Assembly: GCA_000934455.1 (NCBI GenBank)
Contig: KN886360.1
Span: 68,099-91,641, forward strand
Direction: 5' to 3'
From: Apostichopus parvimensis
Lineage: Eukaryota; Echinodermata; Holothuroidea; Aspidochirotida; Stichopodidae
DNA: 23,543 nt
Within the stretch, counting starts at the first letter, position 1. Each line of letters begins with the position of its first letter. The position numbers and the translations under genes were made by a program. Positions 8,061 through 18,443 of this stretch are shown here, piece after piece. Under the pieces are notes generated by a model. The model did not search any database. It was not told the origin of the DNA and saw only the letters and a program-made list of their open reading frames with translations.

Positions 8061-11000
8061 GTATAGTGAATATTAAATTATTGATCATTCCACACCAGCT
8101 TTAACAGGTTGAATTATTGAGAGCAATTTTGAAATGTTTACATAAGTACGCCTATATAGCTGTTATTGATCAAATCAGAGCTGAAGCCATCCACATCATG
8201 GATCAATATCCTGTGGCGGAGCTAGGGGTATTGGTCAGAGGGGGCGAGAATGGTCTGTAGGGGGGCTTTCGACACTATCTAAGCGGAGCACCACCACAGG
8301 TTGGCGCGTATACGCGTACAGACATTTTTTGAGTTAAGATACTCCCTAGATCCCCGGAAATGACCCTTTCCGGGCCTGGCTAATATGCAGATAAACAAAG
8401 AATAAATAGGTGTCATCGCCAAATTTACACCAACAAAATGTGACAAATGTCAAAATGTAGATGAGAGCGCAATAAAAAAGTAAATAATTGCGAATAAGTA
8501 AAAAGTGGTAAAGAGCTGAAAAGGGCGCCAGCAGTTCATTTGAGTCCTTCAGGGGGGGCATCTGCCCCCCCTAACTGTATGGACGCTCCGCCACTGTCAA
8601 TATCGTGCCCATCAACTGATGGTCCTCAGGCTATGGGATGCTGGGAGCTGATGGCTCCTGAAAATTTTGCAGTGGGTCGCAGGCCAGAGTTTCCAGATAT
8701 GTATTTTGTTGTTGTTTGAAGTTTGCCAAAGGTAGCTTTTGTGCATTCTGAGCATTGAATGGGGCCTTACCCATATTCATGCAAGCTCCTGGGGTGTGGG
8801 CTGGCCCTGATGTTGTGAACCGCTGCTTTACACTATATAGTGACTGTGCTTGCTCGTACACATAATGTATAACACCCTCAGGTCTCTGGATAGATGGGTT
8901 CCAGCATACATGCAATATATCATGGTGAACACTGGAAATGAATTTAGCCAATCATATTCACCCATTATGGCAAGGTGGTGGGTGGTGGGGCGAGGGGTGG
9001 GGAAATTCCTTCCCATGCAAAGTTCTACCAATGTGAGGACCATATAATTCTCAAGTCTGTGTAAACTAGGAACTTTTGTTGGGTAGGATTTGGGGGGGGG
9101 GGTGGTTATTTTGGAAATGGAAGAGTGCTCTCAAATGGGAATAATTGGCAGAAAGGAGTGGGTGGTGCCAGAAGCATGTCAAAGTGAACGAAACATGTCC
9201 TGCAGTAGCAGTCTGGGTTTGTATAGCGTCTCCAATGCCAGTTAAGGAGGTTGGGGTATAGGGAAGGGGACCCATTTTATATACTGGCTAAGGTACCGCC
9301 TCCATTTAAACACCACTGAATGTTGGTCTGATTCCTATAGTCCCCACCCACTCCCATCCCAAATTCTAGTAAAGCCTGTGTCAGCCTAGCTAGGGTCCCT
9401 TGGTTGTACATGCAGTTTAACTTCATATGGATAGGCAGCTGACATACAGTACAATATACAAAGCCTACAGTATGAAAAAAAAACTCAATCAGCAATGTCC
9501 AGCTGCTAAAGTTAGGGAAGCATAAGGTTTGTTTGGCTGTAGATATTATCACCAATATTGTTTGTGTATAGTACAGAATTACCATTCACTTTTTGTAGCA
9601 TCTTAGTTTATGATTTCTTTGTCACATCTGACTGTAATTATGTCATCAATTGACTTATAGAGAGAGCAGGTGTTCCATTAGGTCTGTCCTTAATTCAGCT
9701 AAATATAGATCTGGCAATTGCATAAGGTTCTGTTTGTAACAACTGTAAGCTTCAAAGAATTTCATTGCAGCATATATTTTGCTATCACATAAGGGCCAAC
9801 TTGCTAGTTCGTGTGCCTAAGTATAAATCTTTCCTGTAGATACTGTAGCATTTGACATGGACTGTTTTTGAAAAGTTCAATTTTTTTTTAATTCTACACC
9901 AAAAGTAATATCACAACATTTGTTTATGATCTTTTTCAGAACTGGGTTGGCAATCAGAGAAGGAAACGCCGCATGGAAGAGATGCAGTCAGTTTGTGGAA
10001 ATCAGGAGCCAATGATGGGTCCAATGTCTCCACAGTCATCCATTAGGCCTCGGATGGTTTCTAGTCCAGCAGGTACAGTAATCCTACTAGAGTATATATG
10101 GCACATCCAAAAGTTGATCATTCAAACCATCATGATGTTGTGTTGAAATTTTCTATGCTCAGACTTTTTAGGGCAGTACCATGCTAACGGAACTTTTGCC
10201 ATTGTACTCCAGACCATCTATAGCTCTATCTGTCTGTCAAATTGCTGGAAGAAGTCATTAACAGCACTTATTAAACTTATTAAAATGTATATAGTGCAAA
10301 GTCGAACATGATGACACTTGATATTAAATCTAGGTATTTCAAACAGACCAAAGGTCATTTGAGGTCAAACTCTAAAATCCTTGATTCAACAGGTTTTTGC
10401 AGAGTTTACCGAACAAGTGTTTGAAAACCATGGATACCATTCAAACCAGGTGTAATTAATGCACAGTCCTTGTGGGAAACCACTCAAGTGAACGTAAATT
10501 AAAACANNNNNNNNNNNNNNNNNNNNNNNNNNNNNNNNNNNNNNNNNNNNNNNNNNNNNNNNNNNNNNNNNNNNNNNNNNNNNNNNNNNNNNNNNNNNNN
10601 NNNNNNNNNNNNNNNNNNNNNNNNNNNNNNNNNNNNNNNNNNNNNNNNNNNNNNNNNNNNNNNNNNNNNNNNNNNNNNNNNNNNNNNNNNNNNNNNNNNN
10701 NNNNNNNNNNNNNNNNNNNNNNNNNNNNNNNNNNNNNNNNNNNNNNNNNNNNNNNNNNNNNNNNNNNNNNNNNNNNNNNNNNNNNNNNNNNNNNNNNNNN
10801 NNNNNNNNNNNNNNNNNNNNNNNNNNNNNNNNNNNNNNNNNATATATACCTATCAGCAGAGTGTACCAGTTTTCTTTCGTTGTATCAGAATTAGTGCTTG
10901 GATGCATGTCCACTTCCCAAACTGGAGCAGCTGCTGGAAATCTGCAATTACTGTGTGGGTAACTCAGCAGATTTTCGAACCTGGCCTGAACATTAGTAAA

Positions 11001-14000
11001 CATAAAATTGTGAATAGTTGCTTATCAATAAAAAAGAAGAATCATGTAAGATCAGAGGATTAGAGGTCATCTTGTACTAACACAAGTTCAAAATTTCACA
11101 TGTTTGTCACCGGATGCTGGTTTCAGTGACCTGGCTCTCTATGCCACTGGAACAGCCGCATAACATGACGCTCTTAAGGTTAAAAATTGTTGGGCCTGAT
11201 CTTACTAAGGAAAACCAAGAAATATGCCTCTCATCTTTCAGAGAATGGGTGTAATGTGTGCAAGGGAGTGCAATATGAAATCTTAAAAAAAAAGAAAGAT
11301 GTTTGCATTTTACCTTTTGTTTTTTTTTGGCCGTTATTTTGCCCCCATCAGGTTTACCCAGACAAAGTCAAGTTCTGTATTTTCCAAGATCGTCTGACGC
11401 ACCAGTGAATCTACAGGGTAAACCTGTGAACACGTCAGCCCCGTGTCAGGGTCCGACACAACACGTCCACGTTCGAGAAGTTGAGAACAGGCAAATACAG
11501 TATTCGCAGCAGTTTACACCCACACCGTCAGTAGAATCAGTGCACAGGGGGAGCCTGGATCATCATCATCCCCACAGTTCAGGAATGGCCACCCACCACA
11601 ACGAGGGGGATCGTCTTCAAGTCTCAGTGTCACCGCCGACGAGTCAACTTAACCAAAGGGATTTTCACGCTACCAGGTCGATCCCATCGAGTTCGAACAT
11701 TCCTTCTGTACACAGCCCTCACGTGATCATGAACAACAAGTGTCGATTCGTGGTGCAACAGTCACCACCAGGTGTTACCTCTGCACCATTGAACAGTAAC
11801 AACAGTTTACAGCAGTCCTCTTCCTCCGGTGGGCATTCTCAAGAACCCATGGAGCTGCCTAGTACCAGTCACCATCAACAATCGGGGAGCCACCATCACG
11901 TTCCTCTGTCGTATACTGCCGGGCCAAGTTCAGGAGGCTTCACGACACCCCAGGTAGGCCAGGTCAGTCAGGACGGCCGGTATTACTTCTCGGAAGCACC
12001 GTCACGAAGACCTCCCCGATACCAACCGGTACTGAACATGGAAGGAATGAACATTGAAATGATGGAGGAGGAATGTGAAACAGAATGGAGAGAGATTCAG
12101 ATTCAGAAAGTAATGGAAAGAATACAAGTCTATGTGAGTATATATTCATTCAGTAGTTGAAATGACAGTAGTATTGTTGAGTATGATTTAGTATTGCATC
12201 AATAAGGTGAGTACGGCTTTTTTCTTTCTTATCATTTAAAGTCGGTTACTCCAAGATTAATGTATGTCGTCCAGTTACAGAGTTGTTGACAATTGACAAT
12301 TCATAACCATGGACGTTAAATATGAATGTAAGAGACTGACTTAGGTCAGCTTGCGGCTTTGATAAGCCAATGAGGCTTCTTCGTGAGTTCCTGCTTGCAG
12401 GAGGATCTAAAATACATACATACATACAGTACATACATACTATGGTTAGTGTGCTTTGGTATAGGTGAGTATACCTTAATATTAGTATGGTTAGTGCAGA
12501 GCTGGGAAACCTTTTGAACCAATTTGCCGGGCAAGTCATGATCAACATTGGATCTGTACTGTGTATCATTAAAGAAGATTATTAACTAAAAACTAGAAAA
12601 AGGATGCAATAAAAAAATGATAAGATAGCCTAGAGAAATTACAAAAACATAAACATAAAAGAATAAAAACAACAGATATAAGCATAATTACTTTGAGTTT
12701 GTTAAAGAAACAAATTATTATTACACAGTGTTTTACTGATACACACAAACTAAAAACACTAAAGCCGTGCTATGTTGAATCCCGAATATATTCATTGACC
12801 CAGAGCACAGTACTGAATCCTTGCATGTTAATTTAGACAATGTTGGTACAGGTTTTTATCTTCTCCTATAGGCAATGTCAATAATTTTAGTAATATGCAG
12901 TACCCATAGAATTAACACATAAACATTGGTCTTAAGTTGTAGGTTTAATGAGAACAAGTTTCTGGTGGCAGAAGGTGATTTTAATGTGAAAGAAGAAATA
13001 TATATTTTCACAGCTTCTGTATATGTGAAGGGTCATGTAAACATCTTACCCCCGGCTGTGTGAGGCTTACTGTAATTTTCTCAGATATTAACCCAAGTCT
13101 ATGACAGGTGAATGCAGTCAGTCATTAGTTTGTGATGTCATCTGGGCTCTGTAAAAGTTACATTTTCTTTCTAACTTCGTTAGCTATCAATTAACTTGTA
13201 ACCCAAGACCACTTCACTGAATTTCTTAAAAATAAAGGAAAACTTTTGCACAGAAAAAAAAAAATGGTTGCAGCCCATCTGCATGACATCACTCACATTG
13301 CCCATTGTTAGAAAGATGACATGAAAGTAAAGTATACAAAAGCAAACAAAGAAAAGCAAAAAGAAAAACAATAACCAAGGAAAAGAACCAACAATCAAAC
13401 AAACAGATCTTCTCAACAATAACTAGTTACTACCTTACGTGGTTTTCAAAAACTGATGAAGAAACTCTTTTTGCTGCTAATTTCAGACATTATTAAGCAT
13501 TAACATTATGAAGGGATGAACATTGTGAACAAAAAGCACGAAGAAGCAATAATTTATATTTTACCACTTTTGTTCGGTGGCCCCATGTATTTAAATGTTT
13601 TAAGATTCTACACTAAGAAACAGAGACCAATATGAAGAGGGCTGTGTGTTATGAACAGTTACTTTAGTTCAGGTTGAACTCTTATCCTCTACAGCTGGGG
13701 TGGGCAACCTACGGCCCGCGGGCCACATGCGGCCTGCCAGTGATTTTTTTGCGGCCTGTGAGATGTCTCAAGAAAAAGAAAAAAAATCAATCTATTTTAC
13801 ATCATCACAAAAAACGAGCTAGCTGCTTAGAATTGATAGGCACTAATGATGCTATCAGGTAGGCCTATTATCCCCATAAATTATCAACTGTACTGAATTG
13901 ACGTTATGTTTTTTGTGAATACAGATCAAGTACACACACCTATTGCTTGAAAGTCCTCGGAATCAAAGGTTTGAAGTCAACAGCAGGTCGTAAGTTAGGT

Positions 14001-16461
14001 GCGGCCCAGTCAATTTTTCACTTTTATCTGGCCCATTCATTCAAAAGGTTGCCCACCCCTTCTCTACAGCAAGACTTTTTACGATATCAGCTCTTCAGAT
14101 TTGCAAAGTCCAGCAAGTATCAAAGCATTTGGTGTGTCTTGCTAATACGGTAGATAAAACAAAGTGGCCCCTAACTGTGCTACATATCTCAAAATCTTTG
14201 ATTTCCCTAAACAAATGGACCCATTGTTCTGTGTGGATATGAGTAATTGGACAATCTTTAACTCTTTGTACCACTTTAGTTTGAAGGGAGGTTTCATATG
14301 AATCGTATTTATCTTCCTGCAGGTCGATCAACTAAGTAAATTGGGGTGCGAAGCTTTCCTCGCGTGCGTCTCAAAGGATAACTTTGCTACCTATCTCTGC
14401 GGTACTCCAGTCGGGAATAACTACTTCACCAAGGTCAATAAGGACCTTCCCATATCAGAATTTGTAGAGAAGCGGCTAAGACTCGGAGAGAACGCAGACG
14501 AACAGGTAGAAGATAGTGAGGAAGTGAATACAAACACAGAGGAGGAGGAGAAAGTCACAGTAGAGGAAGATGTCTCCGGGGAGGAGAAAGAAGAGGACGT
14601 GGAGACAAAGGTGAATGACGGAGTTGACGAGAAGGAGTCGCAGAACGTCATCAAAGAAGGTAAAGTTCACAAAAGCCTTGGGCTCCAAATATGGTGTGCA
14701 GGTGCTATACCATAATTAATTGCTCCATTAACTCGTACACACTAACTTCGCCATTTTTCCAAGGCCGCCAGAGCATAGATAGAAATTTGCAACTGACATG
14801 TCTTACCCACCATACGATAGCTGATGGCTTGGGCTACCACAGTACATTCAATTTGAGCTACCATGAGCGTTATTTTGAGCTAGATTTTGAGCTAGAAGAG
14901 GTAAAAGTTTAGCATCGTACTCCCCAACTCATATGTCAGCTCTCACTGCGGAATCTATGATAAATAATAATTGTGTCAAAGGAAGTGGGCCTGACGTTTG
15001 GATCCTAGCAGGATCTTCTTCAGAGGCTGAATGCTGAATGCTAAATAATTATCATAATAATCAAGTGATCAAGATTGCGACCACAGTGAAATTTTGTCCA
15101 CCAGTCGCCAACACTTTAAGATAAGAGGGCACTTCGTTTCGGATCACCCTCTTTGCTCTGCTGTGTATCGGTGGCCTCATAGATAACAAGTATAGAAACT
15201 TCGCCTGTGAGAAATTATATATATGTTTTAATATATGATGATCATTTCTCATACGTATCATGGAGGCATTCTAGCAGATGCTATTCTTTAAGAGTATGCT
15301 CTAAGAGTTGATGGGCCACATTAATAGGGTTTTGAAAAACTTGTGGGATGCTGACTATTACTGACATGTTTCATCTACCAAAAATCTACCACATTCTGAC
15401 ATAACATTACAGTTTACTACCAATAAGTTTGGTGGTTAAAGTTTGCTGCTTCAGCTAAAACGATATAAAAGTGTAAATAGACAATGACAGTTTTTATCAT
15501 TTGGGCAGAGTTACCTGTACAAAGCCACAGAATTAAACTACTAGTGTAGACAACCAGTCAGCAGTTTTTGATGTAGAGGAAGTATCTGACATGAGACATT
15601 TTCTGCCATTTTGTTTTAGTAAAAGGAAGAAAGGATCTTTTTTTTATAGAATTTGTGAAAGATAACCTCATAGAAATAATTTATTTTGAGAAGTTACCAC
15701 CTAACAGTGAGATTTACTGGATTCAGGGTTGGTTTTGAAATGAGAAAGTGAGAAAAGGTGTTTCAGATTCACCAACGACTGTGTTAAGAGAAGGCCATGT
15801 AAATTGAAAGGAAGCCGATGCTGAACTGTTTACATGTTGTCGATAACTTTGAAGTAAATAAAGACACTACATAGATGCTTTTAATAGCTAAATAAATTCA
15901 TGGCCATATTTGTTTCATCTTTTGCTCTGAGTGACGTAATCATAAGTAATAGAAAGTGTATCATTTTCCTTAACCTTCTCTCTACCATTTCATAATTTTA
16001 GGGTTGCTAAAATTATTTATATATATGTAAAGAATTCTATCGACTAGCTTATAGGTTTTATTGACAGGGTACAACGTGAATGTCATCCTTACGCCATTTG
16101 TGAAGACAGGTGTCATCTCAAAGTTTTAAAGTGATGGAAAACGAATATTTAAAAGAAAAAAGAAGATTTGTTGACCAGAGGAAGTCTAATTTTGTTTTAG
16201 TGGTAGATTTACCTTCTTGTTTGGAGTCATTTGTTCATCTGTTGTTTTGATGATTTTTTTTCTTCTCAAATGTTTCTAACTTCTTTCGTTTTTCTGCTCT
16301 TATTTGCAGGGGAAGAGGTCTACATAGTTAATAAAGAGCATTTTATCATCGGCAGAGGTACGCTACTGTCAGCCCCGTTTGAGAGGGTGACTCCAAAAAC
16401 AGCTCAGAAAGAAGACAATGCTGGTGAAGAAGATGGGTTCATCGAGGACAAATTCTCCTGA
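7920..16461 (+). CDS. HDX: HDX-like homeobox transcription factor, 5 coding exons
   Basis: Exons 7920-8060, 9940-10072, 11352-12133, 14323-14659 and 16310-16461 join in phase to 514 residues. Residues 2-58 are a homeodomain: RHTFTVEQKMTLLRYFENGM (helix 1), a second helix ending CAQESGLDFEVVK, and recognition helix NWVGNQRRKRR with Trp49, Asn52, Arg54. FTVEQ, RYFENGM, CAQE.LDF and WVGN.RRK are the signature of HDX homeodomain 1 (POU class). Residues 93-319 are Ser/His/Gln/Pro-rich and probably disordered; 320-405 have a charged helix followed by a compact segment I do not recognise; 406-462 are mostly Glu/Asp; 466-514 form a short tail. Vertebrate HDX has a second homeodomain, absent here. The role inferred is sequence-specific DNA binding in the nucleus; targets are unknown. 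Confidence 0.85.
8203..8604 (-). mobile_element. hAT-type MITE copy 1, 8 bp TSD
   Basis: The element spans 8211-8596 (386 bp) and is flanked by a perfect 8 bp duplication TCAATATC (8203-8210 and 8597-8604). The ends are CTGTGGCGGAGC and GCTCCGCCACTG; the first base triplet differs from the expected CAG. It shares its whole length with the copy at 21036-21422 in opposite orientation. It has no coding capacity, and GC-rich ends enclose an AT-rich middle. It lies in the HDX-like gene's intron between homeodomain helices 2 and 3. Confidence 0.92.
8605..9939 (+). other. HDX-like intron sequence, unexplained
   Basis: Intron sequence with G-rich patches at about 8970-9003 and 9091-9105. ORFs of 65-106 codons occur on both strands but overlap each other and show no domain or splice support. 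I see nothing that looks like a gene. Confidence 0.6.
9940..10072 (+). CDS. HDX: HDX-like exon with homeodomain recognition helix
   Basis: A 133-base exon encoding residues 48-91 and the first base of Gly92. It starts NWVGNQRRKRRMEE, which completes the homeodomain, then turns Pro/Met/Ser-rich. The acceptor is CTTTTTCAG|AACTGG and the donor GCAG|GTACAG. It is too short to show as a long ORF but joins exactly in phase with both neighbours. Confidence 0.92.
10507..10841. other. assembly gap (335 N)
   Basis: Run of N inside the intron between the recognition-helix exon and the long linker exon. A small exon could hide in it, but the phases of the flanking exons already fit without one. Confidence 1.
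11352..12133 (+). CDS. HDX: HDX-like long linker exon (Ser/His/Gln-rich)
   Basis: This 782-base exon enters in phase 1 (Gly92) and ends in phase 0 with QVY|GTGAGT; the acceptor is CCCCCATCAG|GTTTAC. It encodes residues 93-352. Most of it is low-complexity, with short His and Ser runs (HHHPH, SSSS, SHHHV). From about 320 it becomes a charged segment, MNIEMMEEECETEWREIQIQ, likely helical and leading into the next exon. Frames upstream of 11352 belong to the intron pyrimidine tract, not to coding sequence. Confidence 0.9.
12331..12440 (+). mobile_element. candidate retroposon 3' end with hairpins and (TACA)n tail
   Basis: Three short inverted repeats follow each other: CTGAC-TTAG-GTCAG (12336-12349), GGCTT-TGAT-AAGCC (12355-12368) with a second GGCTT at 12374, and CCTGC-TT-GCAGG (12390-12401). 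They end in GGATCTAAA and a TACA microsatellite (12411-12440). A structured 3' end followed by a microsatellite is typical of LINE or SINE tails. No family is identified and no clear target duplication was found. Confidence 0.4.
12441..13686 (+). other. HDX-like intron sequence
   Basis: AT-rich intron sequence with A-rich patches near 12590-12720 and 13320-13400. I see no gene, TIR pair or RNA element. Confidence 0.65.
13687..14069. mobile_element. hAT-type MITE (GGGGTGGGCAACC ends), 8 bp TSD
   Basis: The element spans 13695-14061 (367 bp). The ends CTGGGGTGGGCAACC and GGTTGCCCACCCCTT are inverted repeats, flanked by a perfect 8 bp duplication CTCTACAG (13687-13694 and 14062-14069). Next to the left end is ACGGCCCGCGGGCCACATGC, a block widely seen in hAT/Charlie-like elements. 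It has no transposase. It lies in the intron before the acidic exon of the HDX-like gene. Confidence 0.9.
14323..14659 (+). CDS. HDX: HDX-like exon with compact module and acidic stretch
   Basis: This 337-base exon enters in phase 0 after the acceptor CTTCCTGCAG and ends in phase 1 (GAAG|GTAAAG). It encodes residues 353-464. The first 50, from QLSKLGCEAFLACVSKDNF through LCGTPVGNNYF to LPISEFVEKRL, alternate hydrophobic residues, glycine and cysteine like a small folded unit, and I do not recognise it. Residues about 406-462 are Glu/Asp/Val/Lys-rich, which can be a transactivation or nuclear-import surface, though nothing shows which. Confidence 0.88.
14986..15029 (-). ncRNA. degenerate hammerhead-ribozyme-like motif (retroelement remnant)
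   Basis: On the minus strand the order is CTGAAGA, then hairpin GATCC-TGCTA-GGATC, then CAAAC. The hammerhead core is CUGANGA, stem II, GAAAC, so this matches except that the first G of GAAA is C. Such motifs occur in Penelope-like elements and retrozymes of invertebrates. The core mutation suggests it no longer cleaves. AT-rich arms with partial inverted symmetry flank it (14956-14971 and 15045-15062). Confidence 0.4.
15063..16309 (+). other. HDX-like last intron, remaining sequence
   Basis: AT-rich intron ending in a long pyrimidine stretch and the acceptor TATTTGCAG at 16309. I see no gene or recognisable repeat in it. Confidence 0.65.
16310..16461 (+). CDS. HDX: HDX-like terminal coding exon
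   Basis: Enters in phase 1 to complete Gly465, then encodes EEVYIVNKEHFIIGRGTLLS to FIEDKFS and stops at TGA (16459-16461). The first 20 residues look like a short beta-rich segment; the rest is charged. The frame stays open for 93 codons after the TGA. Confidence 0.85.
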
Positions 16462-16724
16462 TTGGTCATGTTTTTGTTATTGTTGTTTCTGTTTCTGGTG
16501 CTCCTGTGTGCTGTATGTGCATGCTGCTTAATCAGGCAAGTAGGGTTTAATAACGGTGCTCGTGAATATTGTTTGTCAGCAGGTCAAGAGATTTCGCCGA
16601 CGACAACATCGTCATGGGTCTTAGCCCTGCTACTGCAAAGTCACATTGTGAAAATTAGAGACATTTTATATCACCGAACATCAAAGTGTTTTTTTCAAGA
16701 GACAGGATTTATGATAAACAGTCA

Positions 16725-16730
16725 AATAAA
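16725..16730 (+). terminator. polyadenylation signal AATAAA, proximal
   Basis: AATAAA 264 bases after the stop, followed directly by a GT-rich stretch (GTGGTGG), which fits a downstream element. Confidence 0.45.
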
Positions 16731-17880
16731 GTGGTGGAAATAAGTGGGAACAGTGCTCCAAATGGCTCTATTATTTATAAACTTGCTGAACTGCCTCCTT
16801 AGAACCATCACAAATATGTAGATAGTCAGTTTCTTAACATGAAGTGGTGCTCAGCCACTCACAGAAACACCCAAAAAACCCAACTGTAAGTCATAAGTGC
16901 AGTGTTCTTTCTATATAATAGTTCCATGCATCAACGGGTGGGTGTATAAAAGAGCCAAGTTGCCCCTGGATGCACCAAAAATTCAGTGGAAACCATCTCT
17001 CACCGACAATAACTGGAGGTTGCTGAATTTAAATGCAGCTTTACTCATTAATACCGTTGAAGATCTTGATTTTTTTTCCGCGTACTAGAAACTCATAACA
17101 GTTTACTTCATTAGCTTGAAAGTTCAAAAGTCGTTACGAGCAATGAACTTACGATGGAATTGTTGACAGGTTTTGTAAAGTTCCATTTTTGAGATTTACG
17201 GGATATTAATGTGAACATTTTTTGTTAGATAAAAATGAATCCATTAAGTTCTAACTATTAACTAAAGTTCATGTGGTACACAATTAAAAGAACTCCAGAA
17301 AAATGTCTTACTTTGACTATCTGCTTCTTCATTTTGAGCAACACTTGCTAGGTTTGATCAATTGTCGGGAACTTGTGTTCAAGAGCTTCAAGCTACTGTA
17401 GACAATTTTGATGTTATTGGCTGGAATTAAAATTATGTACTAAATCAAAGTGAATATTGCAGTAACAGGAAAGAAAGGTTTGAACAAAAATGTTGTTGTT
17501 GTGGGGATTTGGGTCACATATGTAAAAGTGATGCAAAACATTAAGATATCTCATCATTAATTTTTTGCCTGGTGTGACAAAAGAAACCCAGCTTTTGTGT
17601 GAGTGGATCAGTGGAGACATTCTGTGTGCAGGGTATACAGGTAAATTAAACCTGTTTTCACAGGAGGTTTACAGGTACCATCTATAATTTGGTTTGATAT
17701 TGTGGAGGTACTGTTCTTTGATATTTTGCTCACAGTAAATTGTAACAGAGAGTGCCAATTACTTCTATGTCTGGGTGTCTTAAATATTTTAGAGTCAGAG
17801 TGTATAACTTCCTGTTTGTGAGGATGGGGTAAGCCTCAATGGGTAACGTTATTTTTTGTAATTATTTTCATTTTTGTAAA

Positions 17881-17886
17881 AATAAA
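17881..17886 (+). terminator. polyadenylation signal AATAAA, middle
   Basis: AATAAA after a T-rich stretch (TTTTTGTAA, TTTTTGTAAA). Confidence 0.4.
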
Positions 17887-18131
17887 GGTGCAGTTAGTCC
17901 AAGACCTGCATAATGTAGTGCATGATCATGCCATGTGAGGTATCAACACTCTTGTCATGATAGGCACAGCTGTTGATTGAGGAATGCATACGTTGCAGGG
18001 CTGTTTCTTAGAAATAGAAATTGGTATTGAATTGTAACCTGCATCCAAGAAGGTATTACATGCAGGAACAAAAGTATCAAATTTAGTTTAATTAAAGATG
18101 GAGAGGGCTTATTAATTGAATTTTGATTCAA

Positions 18132-18163
18132 AGAGAGAGAGAGAGAGAGAGAGTGAGAGAGAA
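18132..18163 (+). repeat. (GA)n microsatellite
   Basis: About 15 GA units with one T interruption. Confidence 0.9.
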
Positions 18164-18306
18164 AGTTATTCACAGAAAGTTTTATATAGTTTAGGTGGGA
18201 ATTAATCCTGTGGGGAATGTTTACTGCCTTTGATAATGGTTATGCCAAATGTACGTTACACTTTTACTGCAATTATTTCTCTTGAAAGAATCCAGGTTTT
18301 TTAGAA

Positions 18307-18354
18307 TTGGCTGATTGTGGGCTTGGCTGATTGTAGACTGGGCTGATTATCGAC
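18307..18354 (+). repeat. 16 bp tandem repeat, three copies
   Basis: TTGGCTGATTGTGGGC, TTGGCTGATTGTAGAC and TGGGCTGATTATCGAC in direct succession. Confidence 0.85.
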
Positions 18355-18437
18355 TTGAGAGCATTGTGAGTGTTGCACTGCCCAAAATTGATATGTTTTG
18401 TGTTTGTTATTTATGTTTGTGTATGTGTATGTTGTGT

Positions 18438-18443
18438 AATAAA
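18438..18443 (+). terminator. polyadenylation signal AATAAA, distal
   Basis: AATAAA preceded by about 45 bases of TG-rich sequence and followed by T-rich sequence. Confidence 0.45.

Larger units (their letters stand above)
16462..18437 (+). other. probable 3' UTR and downstream region of the HDX-like gene
   Basis: AT/T-rich sequence with three polyadenylation hexamers at increasing distance, so the 3' UTR could be about 0.3, 1.4 or 2.0 kb. It also contains a GA microsatellite (18132-18163) and a 16 bp tandem repeat (18307-18354). I see no coding region in it. Confidence 0.5.

Noticed and set aside
8346-8561. 71-codon minus-strand ORF
   Set aside because: It lies wholly inside the MITE at 8211-8596; a MITE carries no gene and the frame is not kept in copy 2.
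8631-8951. 106-codon minus-strand ORF
   Set aside because: No recognisable domain; overlapped by ORFs in other frames and located in an intron.
10386-11003. 205-codon minus-strand ORF across the N gap
   Set aside because: Most of it is unknown bases; the real flanking codons carry no family signal.
11303-11351. N-terminal extension of the long linker exon from ATG at 11303
   Set aside because: These codons are the pyrimidine tract and acceptor of the intron; joining at 11352 completes the codon split after exon 9940-10072.
14421-14654. Ser/Thr-rich minus-strand ORF
   Set aside because: Antisense shadow of the acidic exon of the HDX-like gene.
14691-14912. 73-codon plus-strand ORF as an HDX-like exon
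   Set aside because: The exon at 14323 ends at a good GTAAAG donor and joins in phase with 16310; this ORF would need a different junction and shows no supporting signal.
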